Assembly (NCBI RefSeq): GCF_001591145.1
Contig: NZ_BCUF01000002.1
Location: forward strand, 124,001-188,000
DNA: 64,000 nucleotides
Source of the DNA: Vibrio harveyi NBRC 15634 = ATCC 14126 = KCTC 12724
Lineage (GTDB): Bacteria > Pseudomonadota > Gammaproteobacteria > Enterobacterales > Vibrionaceae
Direction: 5' to 3'
In this document: piece after piece, positions 11,389 to 19,958 of the stretch
Layout of the letters: every line of letters begins with the position of its first letter
Numbering within the stretch: position 1 is the first letter of the stretch
Position numbers and translations under genes: made by a program
Notes under the pieces: model-generated
What the model saw: the letters and a program-made list of their open reading frames with translations, nothing else
What the model was told of the DNA's origin: nothing
The model's database searches: none

Positions 11389-11910
11389 ATGCAACTGAAC
11401 AAGGTTCTAAAAGGGCTACTAATCGCGATTCCTGTGATGGCTATGACAGCATGTAGTTCAAGCGATGACGCTGCTTCTAACACTGGTGCAGAAACAAACA
11501 CTGGTGCTGCAGAAACAACAGTAGTTACTCCGATCGATCAAAACGGTCAGCTAACGGAGCAAGAGCTAAAAGAGCAAGCGCTACGTGAAACTCAAACTAT
11601 CTACTTCGCATTTGACAACTCAACAATTGCAGGTGATTACGAAGAAATGCTAGCAGCTCACGCTTCTTACCTAAGCAAGAACCCTGCTCTAAAAGTAACT
11701 ATCGAAGGTCACGCTGATGAGCGTGGTACTCCTGAGTACAACATCGCACTAGGCGAGCGTCGTGCAGAAGCAGTATCAAACTACCTACAAGCACTAGGTG
11801 TACAAGCTGACCAAATCTCTATCGTTAGCTACGGTGAAGAGAAGCCACTTCTTCTAGGTCAATCTGAAGAAGTTTACGCTAAGAACCGTCGTGCGGTTCT
11901 AGTATACTAA
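11389..11910 (+). CDS. pal: Peptidoglycan-associated lipoprotein Pal
   Basis: 173-residue outer-membrane lipoprotein. The lipobox MAMTAC places the lipidated Cys at residue 22; a Thr/Glu-rich linker is followed by an OmpA-like peptidoglycan-binding domain with [14 protein letters not shown] and [12 protein letters not shown]. Good AAGGA ribosome site. Confidence 0.97.
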   Translation: MQLNKVLKGLLIAIPVMAMTACSSSDDAASNTGAETNTGAAETTVVTPIDQNGQLTEQELKEQALRETQTIYFAFDNSTIAGDYEEMLAAHASYLSKNPALKVTIEGHADERGTPEYNIALGERRAEAVSNYLQALGVQADQISIVSYGEEKPLLLGQSEEVYAKNRRAVLVY

Positions 11911-11925
11911 TTCGAGGTAAACCTC

Positions 11926-12681
11926 ATGTTCAGTAACACTAAGCGCGCTGTTACGCTTACGTTACTGGCAAGTGCAGCGAACTTCGCGTTCGCTGCACCA
12001 GCTCCAGTATCAGATCTCAACAGCACGTCATCAGTATCTACTCGATCTTCTTCAGAAACCGACATCGAGCGTTTAGAGCGCTTGCTGCAAAATCGCAACC
12101 GCGTTCAGCTTCAAATGCAAGAGCAAATTGACCAAATGTCACAAGAGATCAGTGATCTACGTGGTCAGTTAGAGCGTAATAGCTACGAGATGCAGCAAAT
12201 GCTGAAACGTCAGCGTGAGCTGTTTGTTGAGCTTGATCGAGTGCGTGGCGAAATGAAAGCCGCACCTGTTAAAGAAACGAAACCAGCAGAGACGGGTGGT
12301 AAGTACACATCGAATGCCGATGAACAAACGGCTTACCAAGACGCGGTGGATTTGATCCTTAAAAAACGCGACTACACCGGTGCTATCGCTGCATTCCAAC
12401 AGTTCCAAAAGGACTATCCTGATTCAACATATTCTGCGAACTCACATTACTGGCTAGGTCAGTTGTACTTCGCGAAGAAACAGGATAAAGAAGCTGTGAA
12501 GAGCTTTGCAGCCGTGGTTTCTTACAAAGATTCCAACAAGCGTGCAGATGCATTAGTCAAGCTAGGCGATATTGCTGAGCGTAACAACAATGCAGCGCAA
12601 GCGAAGAAATACTATCAGCAAGTGGTGGATGAGTACCCAGGCAGTGCATCGGCGAAAGTCGCTAGCTCTAAGCTGAAGTAA
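11926..12681 (+). CDS. cpoB: Cell division coordinator CpoB (YbgF)
   Basis: 251-residue periplasmic protein: signal peptide, an N-terminal trimerising coiled coil (about 45-110) and C-terminal TPR repeats (about 130-250). In E. coli it links PBP1B activity to Tol-mediated outer-membrane constriction. Last gene of the tol operon, 15 bases after pal. Confidence 0.95.
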   Translation: MFSNTKRAVTLTLLASAANFAFAAPAPVSDLNSTSSVSTRSSSETDIERLERLLQNRNRVQLQMQEQIDQMSQEISDLRGQLERNSYEMQQMLKRQRELFVELDRVRGEMKAAPVKETKPAETGGKYTSNADEQTAYQDAVDLILKKRDYTGAIAAFQQFQKDYPDSTYSANSHYWLGQLYFAKKQDKEAVKSFAAVVSYKDSNKRADALVKLGDIAERNNNAAQAKKYYQQVVDEYPGSASAKVASSKLK

Positions 12682-12687
12682 AACAAC

Positions 12688-12711
12688 AAAAGGGAGCTCA
12701 GGCTCCCTTTT
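12688..12711 (+). terminator. Terminator of the tol-pal operon
   Basis: AAAAGGGAGC / GCTCCCTTTT stem with a 4-base loop. It can act in both directions between cpoB and the convergent isomerase gene. Confidence 0.85.
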
Positions 12712-12753
12712 CTATTTCTGGTACTAGTAAAATCCCGTCAAAGCTTGGATTTA

Positions 12754-13731
12754 CTAATAGATCCCTGCCTTTTGGATCGTATGCTGGTTAATTACTCCTA
12801 CAAATACTCCGTCTTCGGTTAATACGGGGAGAGCAGTAATGGCGTTTTCACTCATCAACGCCAAGGCGTCAACGCAAAGGCTGGAATGCTGGACCGTGAT
12901 TGCTCCCGGTTTCACCAAACTCTTAATAGCAGTACTTGGTGTTACACCTTTTGCGAACGCTCGTCGCAAATCACCATCCGTGAAGACTCCTCTTAAATTC
13001 CCTTGTTCAGCTATTGCAATTAACCCATAACCTGTTTGGCACATTACACTTACTGCGTCTTGTAATGTCGCATTGGGTGAGCAATGTGCGCTTTTGTGTT
13101 GGTCGTCTAACAGTTGTCCTACATTGGTTAATAGCCTGCTACCAAGTGATCCCGCAGGGTGAGATAGTGCAAAGTCATTCTGATCAAATTCTCGCATCGT
13201 CATCACTGTAATGCCGATAGCGTCGCCCAATAACAAGGTGTTGGTGGCGCTTGCGGTAGGTGCTAGACCAAGAGGGCATGCTTCCTTCTTAGCGGCGATG
13301 TCTAAGGTGATATCGCATTCTTTCGCTAAAAAACTATTGAGATTTGCGGTGACGCCAATAGTGGTAATTTTTTGGCGCTTTAGAAGCGGTACCATCATTT
13401 TAAATTCATTGGCTTCACCGGAGTTAGAAATCAGAATAACTACGTCGCCTTGGCGAGCCATCCCTAGGTCACCGTGTAGTGCTTCTGCTGGGTGAACAAA
13501 GAAAGCCGGTGAGCCCGTTGAAGCAAAGGTCGCTGCGATTTTTTTGCCGATATGACCAGACTTACCGATGCCCGTAATGATGACCTTACCTTCGCAATTG
13601 AGAATAGCTTTGCAAGCCTCTGCGAATGAAGTGGTCAGAGAGTCGAGTAGCAACCGAGCTTGGTCTAGCTCTTGTTCAATAACGCCGCGTCCTAATTGGC
13701 AAATATCTTCCGTGGAGTGCTGCTTATGCAT
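12754..13731 (-). CDS. KdsD/GutQ-type sugar-phosphate isomerase (SIS + two CBS domains)
   Basis: 325 residues. The N-terminal SIS domain carries GIGKSGHIGKKIAATFASTG and the signature ACPLGLAPTASATNTLLLGDA-like region (about residues 150-172) of arabinose-5-phosphate isomerases; two CBS domains follow (about 205-325). These enzymes interconvert ribulose-5-P and arabinose-5-P. Being in a sugar operon rather than with kds or lpt genes, it resembles GutQ/KpsF paralogues rather than the housekeeping KdsD. The true substrate in this locus is unknown. Last gene of a minus-strand unit beginning at ptsA. Confidence 0.85.
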   Translation of the reverse strand: MHKQHSTEDICQLGRGVIEQELDQARLLLDSLTTSFAEACKAILNCEGKVIITGIGKSGHIGKKIAATFASTGSPAFFVHPAEALHGDLGMARQGDVVILISNSGEANEFKMMVPLLKRQKITTIGVTANLNSFLAKECDITLDIAAKKEACPLGLAPTASATNTLLLGDAIGITVMTMREFDQNDFALSHPAGSLGSRLLTNVGQLLDDQHKSAHCSPNATLQDAVSVMCQTGYGLIAIAEQGNLRGVFTDGDLRRAFAKGVTPSTAIKSLVKPGAITVQHSSLCVDALALMSENAITALPVLTEDGVFVGVINQHTIQKAGIY

Positions 13732-13816
13732 ATTGATTTCCTAACGTATTAAACATTTCATGCTGAGAAGGAGAAGAATAATAAAACTCTTGATGGTTTT
13801 CTGTTAAGAAAGTCAT

Positions 13817-14275
13817 TTAGCCTAAGAAGGATTCAAGAGTTTCTATCACCAACAAATGGTCTTCGTACTGCGGTAACCCGGATACGGAAATACTACCAAC
13901 AACACCGACGTTTCTTATAGAGAGAGGAAAGCTTCCTCCGAACGGCGCAAATTGTTTTGGATCCACAAGAGAAGCTTCTTCTATGCTTTTCCCCTTAGTT
14001 TTAAAGTACTGACCCATATACCAAGAGCTGTGTTGGTATCTGACCACAACATTACGCTTTCGAGCTATCCATTCTTGGTTGTCGATAGAGGTACCAGGCA
14101 TCGCATATGAAAATAGGCAATGTCCGTTCAAGGTGATATCAATCGCAACGCTTGCCCCTTTATTTTCTGCATTTTGTTTAATTAGATTGCCTAGCTGCCA
14201 TGCGATATTTGGGTTGAACTCGGTGAACTGAAGCCTGTCTTCTTGTGCGAGTAGTAAGTCTAAGTCTGTGATCAT
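13817..14275 (-). CDS. UPF0303/HbpS-like (DUF336) protein
   Basis: 152 residues of the UPF0303 branch of the HbpS/GlcG-like fold, often auto-annotated 'heme-degrading domain'. Recognisable parts are KQNAENKGASVAIDITLNG and the glycine-rich PFGGSFPLSIRNVGVVGSI. Function is unproven; in other genomes the family often lies beside sugar dehydrogenases and PTS genes. It is one base from the upstream oxidoreductase gene, so the two are probably co-translated. No heme-ligand assignment is claimed. Confidence 0.7.
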   Translation of the reverse strand: MITDLDLLLAQEDRLQFTEFNPNIAWQLGNLIKQNAENKGASVAIDITLNGHCLFSYAMPGTSIDNQEWIARKRNVVVRYQHSSWYMGQYFKTKGKSIEEASLVDPKQFAPFGGSFPLSIRNVGVVGSISVSGLPQYEDHLLVIETLESFLG

Positions 14276-14276
14276 G

Positions 14277-15317
14277 CTACACCTCAGTAAGTTTGATTGT
14301 CCGTTGCTGTTGTGAGCTTGAGTAAGCTGCTTCTATGATACGAATTACGTCTAGTGCTTGCTCTAGTGATACAGGTAAATCGTCACCTTTTCGAATCGAC
14401 TTCGCAAGTTGTTGATAGAAAGCTTCATAGCCACCTATCTGAGTCTCTATTGTGGAAACCTGCCCTTGATGACTGGTGATAGTGGCGAAGTACTCTGGTC
14501 GATCTTTACCCCAACCATATGTTTCTGGACCTTGTTTATTCCGCAAAAAGTCTTCTTGGGTGCCCATCCCATATTTAATCAGGCTCGTATCTTTAGCAAA
14601 GATTTGGAACCTTGGTCCTTCGGTTGTACTTAAACAGTTTCCATGCAAAATGACCTCGTGCGTGGGGTAATTGAGAATCAAATGGAAATGGTCAACAGCT
14701 TGGGAACCTGACCGTTGATTTCTCAATACTGCAGTGACGCTTTCTGGTTTGCCAAATAGGCACAATGCTTGATCAATGAGGTGAGCTCCTAGGTCGTAGA
14801 GAATGCCGGAGCCAGGTAAAGCTTGTTCGCGCCAACGGTCTTTGACTTCAGGACGAAAGCGATTGTAGCTTGAGTAAAAGGTATGAATGCCTGGAAGTTT
14901 TCCTTGCTCAATGAGTGCTTGAATAGTCTTGAAATCCCCATCGTAACGTCGGCTTTGGTAGACTGATACTCGTTGATCTGATTGTTTAGCAAGTGCGATT
15001 AGTTCTTTGCCTTCTTGGACTGAAACGCAGAAAGGCTTCTCGATAACTACATGTTTTCCCGCCGATAATGCAAGCTTGGCTTGAGGGACATGAAGGTTAT
15101 TGGGTGTTGAGATAATGACTAACTCGATACTTTCATCAGCAAGCATTTCGTTAATCTCAGAATAAACTTTTACATCTGTTAGTTGAGTATGAACTTTTTG
15201 TGCATTACTTGAGACAACGGCAACAAGATCTAACTCTTTACAGAAATTGATGATAGGAGCTTGGAAACATTGACCTGAAATGCCAAAACCAACAATGGCG
15301 GTTTTAATTGGAGTCAT
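14277..15317 (-). CDS. Gfo/Idh/MocA-family oxidoreductase (YdgJ-like)
   Basis: 346 residues from the ATG at 15317, which gives MTPIKTAIVGFGISG; a longer frame begins at 15365 but adds non-homologous residues. The Rossmann motif VGFGISGQ at the start and the family EKPF motif (about residue 90) show an NAD(P)-dependent sugar or cyclitol dehydrogenase. The closest family I recognise is E. coli YdgJ. The same superfamily includes 1,5-anhydrofructose reductase, of interest given the neighbouring pflD system. It lies between ptsA and the UPF0303 gene on one strand. Confidence 0.82.
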   Translation of the reverse strand: MTPIKTAIVGFGISGQCFQAPIINFCKELDLVAVVSSNAQKVHTQLTDVKVYSEINEMLADESIELVIISTPNNLHVPQAKLALSAGKHVVIEKPFCVSVQEGKELIALAKQSDQRVSVYQSRRYDGDFKTIQALIEQGKLPGIHTFYSSYNRFRPEVKDRWREQALPGSGILYDLGAHLIDQALCLFGKPESVTAVLRNQRSGSQAVDHFHLILNYPTHEVILHGNCLSTTEGPRFQIFAKDTSLIKYGMGTQEDFLRNKQGPETYGWGKDRPEYFATITSHQGQVSTIETQIGGYEAFYQQLAKSIRKGDDLPVSLEQALDVIRIIEAAYSSSQQQRTIKLTEV

Positions 15318-15385
15318 GGGCAATCCTAAAAAAGGCAGCACCACCGGAGAAGTTGATACTGCCAAAATGCAAAATGGGGGAAGGC

Positions 15386-17893
15386 TTAGTTCAGTTCAAG
15401 TTCTTGTTTTAGCAAAGCCTCAATCTGATATGAGGTTTCTGCTGTCATGAGCTGATCTCGGAAATCAGCGTGCATTATCTTTCTCGCGAGTTTGGAAAAA
15501 ATCTTCATATGCTGATCGCCTGCAGCATGTTTGTTGAGAGTGAGCATAATGACAAATTGTGCTTCTTCATCCCCCCATTCAATCGATTTTGCAAGTCGGC
15601 ATACGCTGATCGCAGATTGCTCGATATGTTCACTCTTAGTGTGCGGAATCGCAAAGCCAAAGCCAAGTCCAGTAGAAAAGACATCTTCTCGAGCCCATAA
15701 GTCATCCGCCAGTTTATTTGGGTATCGGCAGCGACCGGTTAAGAACAAATTGTCTGACAGTGTTTTGATCACTTCCTCTTTGTTTCGTAGATCTCTATCC
15801 AGGCTAATACAATCGGCAGAAACCATTGGCGCTTCAGACTGAGTCATACGGAACTGAGCAAGCACATGCTCAACCTCTTGGATCGTTCGACATTGCATCG
15901 CTTTGTTGAGCAGTTGACGACATTCGCGGCTATCAAGTTTCGCAATGCGCTCTTTGGTTGCGGGAATACTTGGTGAGCTCATGCTTATTTCGTCGAGACC
16001 TAGACCAACAAGTAGAGGGAGTACCGAGCCTTTGGCACCAAGTTCGCCACATAGCCCAATCCATTTGCCGTGTCGATGAACTTCGCGAACCACATGATCC
16101 AGAGTGCGCAAAAAAGCAGGGTTGAGGCTGTTGTAACTAGCCGCCACTTTAGCGTTATCGCGATCCACTGCCATTAGGTATTGAGTTAAGTCGTTGGATC
16201 CAATGGAGAAAAAGTCTATTTCCTCGCAGCATTGATCAATGATGAAAGCGACAGATGGAACTTCTAACATGATGCCTAACGGAACTTTTTCAGCAAAAGG
16301 AAGGGCTTCTTTACGTAGCTCTTGGCGCACTTCAGCGAGAATATCTTTTACCCACAATATTTCTTCTAAAGAGGAAATCATAGGGATCATAATTTTTAGG
16401 TTTCCATGAGCAGAAGCTCGTAAGATGGCGCGCAATTGAGTTTTGAACATCTCAATAAACTCGGGGTAGATCCGTACCGCACGGTAGCCTAGGAATGGAT
16501 TGTTTTCTGCTGGAATATTCAAGTAATCAACAGGCTTATCACCACCGATATCAATAGTTCGAACGATGATGGATTTTCCATTTGCAGCGTCACACGCTTG
16601 ACAGAAAATGTTGTACAACTCATCTTCATCTGGCGCGCAGGTTCGATCCATATAAAGCATTTCTGTGCGGAACAAACCGACGGCTTCTGCGCCGTTTGCG
16701 AAGGCGGCTTTCGCTTCTACTGAGTGAGCAATATTGGCTGCAACTTCAAGAACTTTTCCGTCGAATGTTTGTGCTGCTACATCACGAAATTGTGCTTGTC
16801 GGCTAGAGACAATTTCTTTCACTTTACTTTCTTGAACATAGTAACGTTCCACAGATTCAGCTATCTCTGTCACCACAATTCCGAGAGTCCCATCAACAAC
16901 CACTTCCTCGTCTAGAAGATCAGTTAGGCGAGAACCTTCAACCCCCACAATCGTCGGAATTGCGAAAGAGCGCGCTAAAATTACGGTGTGTGAAGTATTT
17001 CCTCCATGAGAGAGGATTAAACCTTTCAAGAGAGACTTATCTAACTCAAGAAACTGACTAGGGGTAAGATCGTCAGCTAAGCAAACAGTAGGCTGTGTGA
17101 GCTTGTTTTGACTGCCAAAACGTTCATCACCATAAATGCTTTGCAGTAGCTGGTAGCACACATCACGAATGTCTAATTCACGTTCACGCATATAAGCACT
17201 CGATGAGTTCTTCATAACTTCACCAAAGTGTTTAGCAGTGGCAATAATCGCGTCTGCACTGCCTCGTCCTTCAACCAGGTTGCTCGCGATGGTTTGTCTA
17301 AACTCTTCATCTTTAGCGATTGATAGGTGTGCTTTGAGCACTTCGCCTTCAGTGTGTTCAGAAGAGTTCAACTGAATCGTCAGAGATTTAACGACAGCCT
17401 CCAAGCCCGAATTGAGTTGTGAACGCTCTTCATTAAGAGATTTTGCTGGTGGTAAGTCAGTGAATGCATCAAAGTTAATCGCTCCTATTGCCTTTAATAC
17501 GCCTTGACCAAAACCTTCGCTGACACTGCGACCTCGAATATGAGCCACATTTAAATTCGAAAAGTTCCTTGGAAGAGGATCAAGGTTTTCATCTTCTTGA
17601 GGCGTTGTAGCAAGTGGGGCGTCGCAATGAGGAAACTCGTTAGTAATAAACTGTTTTAGTTGCGTCAACGCATTGTCTTCATCTTGACCTTCGATAGTAA
17701 TCAAGCACTCATCACCTAACAGCGTATCGGTACTAATTAGAGAGAGTACGCTTTTCGCATTTCCACTCATCCCTGTACGTTGGTTTTGCCATGTAATAGA
17801 AGAATCAAAGCTATTACAAACCGCTTCAACATGACTCGCTGGGCGAGCGTGAACTCCATTTGGAAGTTCGCAAGAGAAAGAAAAAGATTTCAT
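15386..17893 (-). CDS. ptsA: Multiphosphoryl transfer protein PtsA/FrwA (HPr-EI-EIIA)
   Basis: 835 residues, very like E. coli PtsA in sequence as I know it. HPr domain at the N-terminus with active His15 in NGVHARPAS. The enzyme I region has the phospho-His in LSHGGNTSHTVILARSF and the catalytic CGELGAKGSVLPLLVG and SNDLTQYLMAVDRDNAKV motifs. The C-terminal fructose-type EIIA domain has its His in GFAIPHTKSEH. It can pass phosphate from PEP to the EIIB/EIIC proteins encoded divergently. The ATG at 17893 follows AAAAGGAC; a frame from 17926 adds unlike residues. Confidence 0.93.
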   Translation of the reverse strand: MKSFSFSCELPNGVHARPASHVEAVCNSFDSSITWQNQRTGMSGNAKSVLSLISTDTLLGDECLITIEGQDEDNALTQLKQFITNEFPHCDAPLATTPQEDENLDPLPRNFSNLNVAHIRGRSVSEGFGQGVLKAIGAINFDAFTDLPPAKSLNEERSQLNSGLEAVVKSLTIQLNSSEHTEGEVLKAHLSIAKDEEFRQTIASNLVEGRGSADAIIATAKHFGEVMKNSSSAYMRERELDIRDVCYQLLQSIYGDERFGSQNKLTQPTVCLADDLTPSQFLELDKSLLKGLILSHGGNTSHTVILARSFAIPTIVGVEGSRLTDLLDEEVVVDGTLGIVVTEIAESVERYYVQESKVKEIVSSRQAQFRDVAAQTFDGKVLEVAANIAHSVEAKAAFANGAEAVGLFRTEMLYMDRTCAPDEDELYNIFCQACDAANGKSIIVRTIDIGGDKPVDYLNIPAENNPFLGYRAVRIYPEFIEMFKTQLRAILRASAHGNLKIMIPMISSLEEILWVKDILAEVRQELRKEALPFAEKVPLGIMLEVPSVAFIIDQCCEEIDFFSIGSNDLTQYLMAVDRDNAKVAASYNSLNPAFLRTLDHVVREVHRHGKWIGLCGELGAKGSVLPLLVGLGLDEISMSSPSIPATKERIAKLDSRECRQLLNKAMQCRTIQEVEHVLAQFRMTQSEAPMVSADCISLDRDLRNKEEVIKTLSDNLFLTGRCRYPNKLADDLWAREDVFSTGLGFGFAIPHTKSEHIEQSAISVCRLAKSIEWGDEEAQFVIMLTLNKHAAGDQHMKIFSKLARKIMHADFRDQLMTAETSYQIEALLKQELELN

Positions 17894-18324
17894 TTCATAT
17901 TGTCCTTTTACTTTGGCAATGGTCACTGCCTTTCGTTATGCATTCACAATATCAAAATAGACAGTACAAACTATGGGACAAAACTACGAAAAACTGGATT
18001 TTTGTTAGGTTGAAAATTAACTGTGATATATCTCAAATTTATAGTTAAAAATGTGACCTTAAACATGGGTTAGGTTTGATTTTTACTTTTTGTGTAACAT
18101 AAGTGTATGTATTTGAAGGTTTTAATTGTTCTTGTTTCATTCTGGGTATTTTTCGAGATACAGATCAACTTTTCTTTTTAATCGAACAAAAATCCAGTAA
18201 ATAGAACTTTTGTCCTCTAACTGAATAGTACTATTGCTCACTATATTAGATACCAAAGCACGGCCGGCTGAAGTTTTAACCCTTTACGTGAAACAGTTTA
18301 AAAAACTTATCCAAGGAGAAGTCT
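17894..18324. promoter_or_regulatory. Divergent ptsA/frwC control region with a pair of inverted 31-bp elements
   Basis: Two copies of the element AACAAAAATCCAGT-N9-TTTTGTCC face outward. One, at 17976-18006, reads on the minus strand toward ptsA; the other, at 18185-18215, reads on the plus strand toward frwC. The 14- and 8-base blocks and the 9-base gap are identical in both. The TTGTCC of each could double as a -35 with TAT-starting hexamers 16 bp further on. Between them lies a CRP-like site, TGTGA-TATATC-TCAAA (18022-18037). The likely binder of the paired element is the YijO-type AraC regulator at 25214; this is inference. Confidence 0.65.
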
Positions 18325-19398
18325 ATGAAAGACTTAATCTCAATACTTAAGGACACTCGCCAACACTTGATGACTGGTGTCTCTCACATGATCCCATTTG
18401 TGGTTGCTGGCGGTATTTTGCTCGCAATGTCGGTCATGCTTTACGGAGAAGGTGCCGTTCCAGAAGAGGGCTCGTGGTTACACGATCTGTTCTTCATTGG
18501 TGTTGCTGGTTTCCAATTGATGGTGCCGATTCTAGCCGCTTACATTGGTTACTCAATCGCTGATCGCTCTGCCTTAGCACCCTCTGCGATAGCGGCTTTC
18601 ATCGGCGCAAATATGTATAACACGGGCTTTTTTGGGGCAATTTTTGCCGGTCTGTTAGGTGGTATCGTGGTGTTCTACCTGAAGAAAATCAAAGTTCCAT
18701 CTTACGCTCGCTCTGTAATGCCGATCTTCGTGATTCCAATCATTGGTACTTTCATCACCGCTGGTGCCATTGTATGGGGGATTGGTGAGCCAATCGGTGC
18801 AGCGACTGCAGCTCTGACGGATTTTCTTAAAGGTATGCAAAACGAGAGCATCGTTCTTCTCGCTGTCATCATGGGTCTTATGATCGCCTTTGATATGGGT
18901 GGTCCTGTCAACAAAGTTGCGTATGCGTTCGTCATTATGTGTGTTGGTGAAGGTATCTATAACGTAGCTGGTATCTCCTCCGTTGCTGTGGCAGTGCCTT
19001 CTATCGGTATGGGTCTAGCAACATTCCTCAATAAAAAGCTTTACGACTACAGCGAGCAAGAAGCAGGACGAGCTTCGATTCTAATGGGCACGATGGGTAT
19101 TACGGAGGGGGCTATTCCTTTCGCAGCTGCTGATCCATTGCGTGTGCTGCCGTCCATCATGATTGGTACAGCAATTGGCTCTGCAACAGCAGCGGTGCTT
19201 GGTGTGAAAAGTTATGCAGCTTGGGGTGGCTTAATTGTACTTCCTGTGGTTGAAGGTCGCTTTAGTTTCATTATCGCACTTGCTGTTGGCTCATTGGCGA
19301 CTGCTTTGTTGGTCAACTTCTTGAAAGCACGTCGCCCTGTCACGCAAGAAAAAGAAGAAGAGTCCGATGATTTAGATCTTGATATCGAGATTGGTTAA
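18325..19398 (+). CDS. frwC: Fructose-like PTS permease EIIC component
   Basis: 357 residues, polytopic, matching the length of E. coli FrwC. It opens with the EIIC signature HLMTGVSHMIPFVVAGGI; conserved GGPVNKVAYAF and MGITEGAIPFAAADP lie in the substrate-translocating core, and an acidic tail ends the protein. It imports and phosphorylates a hexose-like substrate with the EIIB proteins and PtsA. AAGGAGAAG ribosome site. First gene of the plus-strand unit. Confidence 0.92.
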   Translation: MKDLISILKDTRQHLMTGVSHMIPFVVAGGILLAMSVMLYGEGAVPEEGSWLHDLFFIGVAGFQLMVPILAAYIGYSIADRSALAPSAIAAFIGANMYNTGFFGAIFAGLLGGIVVFYLKKIKVPSYARSVMPIFVIPIIGTFITAGAIVWGIGEPIGAATAALTDFLKGMQNESIVLLAVIMGLMIAFDMGGPVNKVAYAFVIMCVGEGIYNVAGISSVAVAVPSIGMGLATFLNKKLYDYSEQEAGRASILMGTMGITEGAIPFAAADPLRVLPSIMIGTAIGSATAAVLGVKSYAAWGGLIVLPVVEGRFSFIIALAVGSLATALLVNFLKARRPVTQEKEEESDDLDLDIEIG

Positions 19399-19501
19399 TC
19401 CGCAGAACAGGCTTATAGCTTGGTGAGCTGAATGACCGCCAAGGTAAATACAAAACAACGAAAAATTAAGAGTTCTCCAAAACAATATAGGAAACAAAAT
19501 T

Positions 19502-19825
19502 ATGACTTCTATCGTAGCAGTAACAGCATGCCCTTCAGGTGTTGCACATACATACATGGCTGCTGAGGCCATCGAAGCAGCAGCAAAAGCCAAAGGTTGG
19601 TCTTGCCAAGTGGAAACACAAGGTTCAATTGGTATCGAAAACGAGTTAGATGAAAGCACGATCAAAACCGCTGATGTCGTCATTCTTACCAAAGATATCG
19701 ATATCAAAAATGCTGAGCGCTTTACAGGTAAAACCATTGTACGCATCGGTGTCAGTGATGCTGTAAAACGTGCATCTGCCGTGATGGATAAGATTGAAAA
19801 GCATCTTGAATCAGTAGCAGCTTAG
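19502..19825 (+). CDS. frwB: Fructose-like PTS EIIB component
   Basis: 107 residues. Phosphocysteine Cys10 in the EIIB-fructose motif ACPSGVAHTYMAAEAIE. It carries phosphate from PtsA to the substrate in FrwC. A 103-base spacer separates it from frwC. A second EIIB paralogue lies at 24875. Confidence 0.93.
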   Translation: MTSIVAVTACPSGVAHTYMAAEAIEAAAKAKGWSCQVETQGSIGIENELDESTIKTADVVILTKDIDIKNAERFTGKTIVRIGVSDAVKRASAVMDKIEKHLESVAA

Positions 19826-19839
19826 CCTCCCACTAAATT

Positions 19840-19873
19840 ACAGAGCAGAGAAATTTTGGTCTCTCTGCTCTGT
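19840..19873 (+). other. Intercistronic hairpin between frwB and pflD
   Basis: Stem ACAGAGCAGAGA (19840-19851) pairs perfectly with 19862-19873. No T-run follows, so it is more likely an mRNA-stabilising or processing structure than a terminator. Confidence 0.6.
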
Positions 19874-19958
19874 ATAGCTCAGTGACTCTCGTTAGGGTTT
19901 CTTAGCTATACAAAACCATTAAATCGCTCAACAACTAGGTATTCTCAGGAGTCTATAT

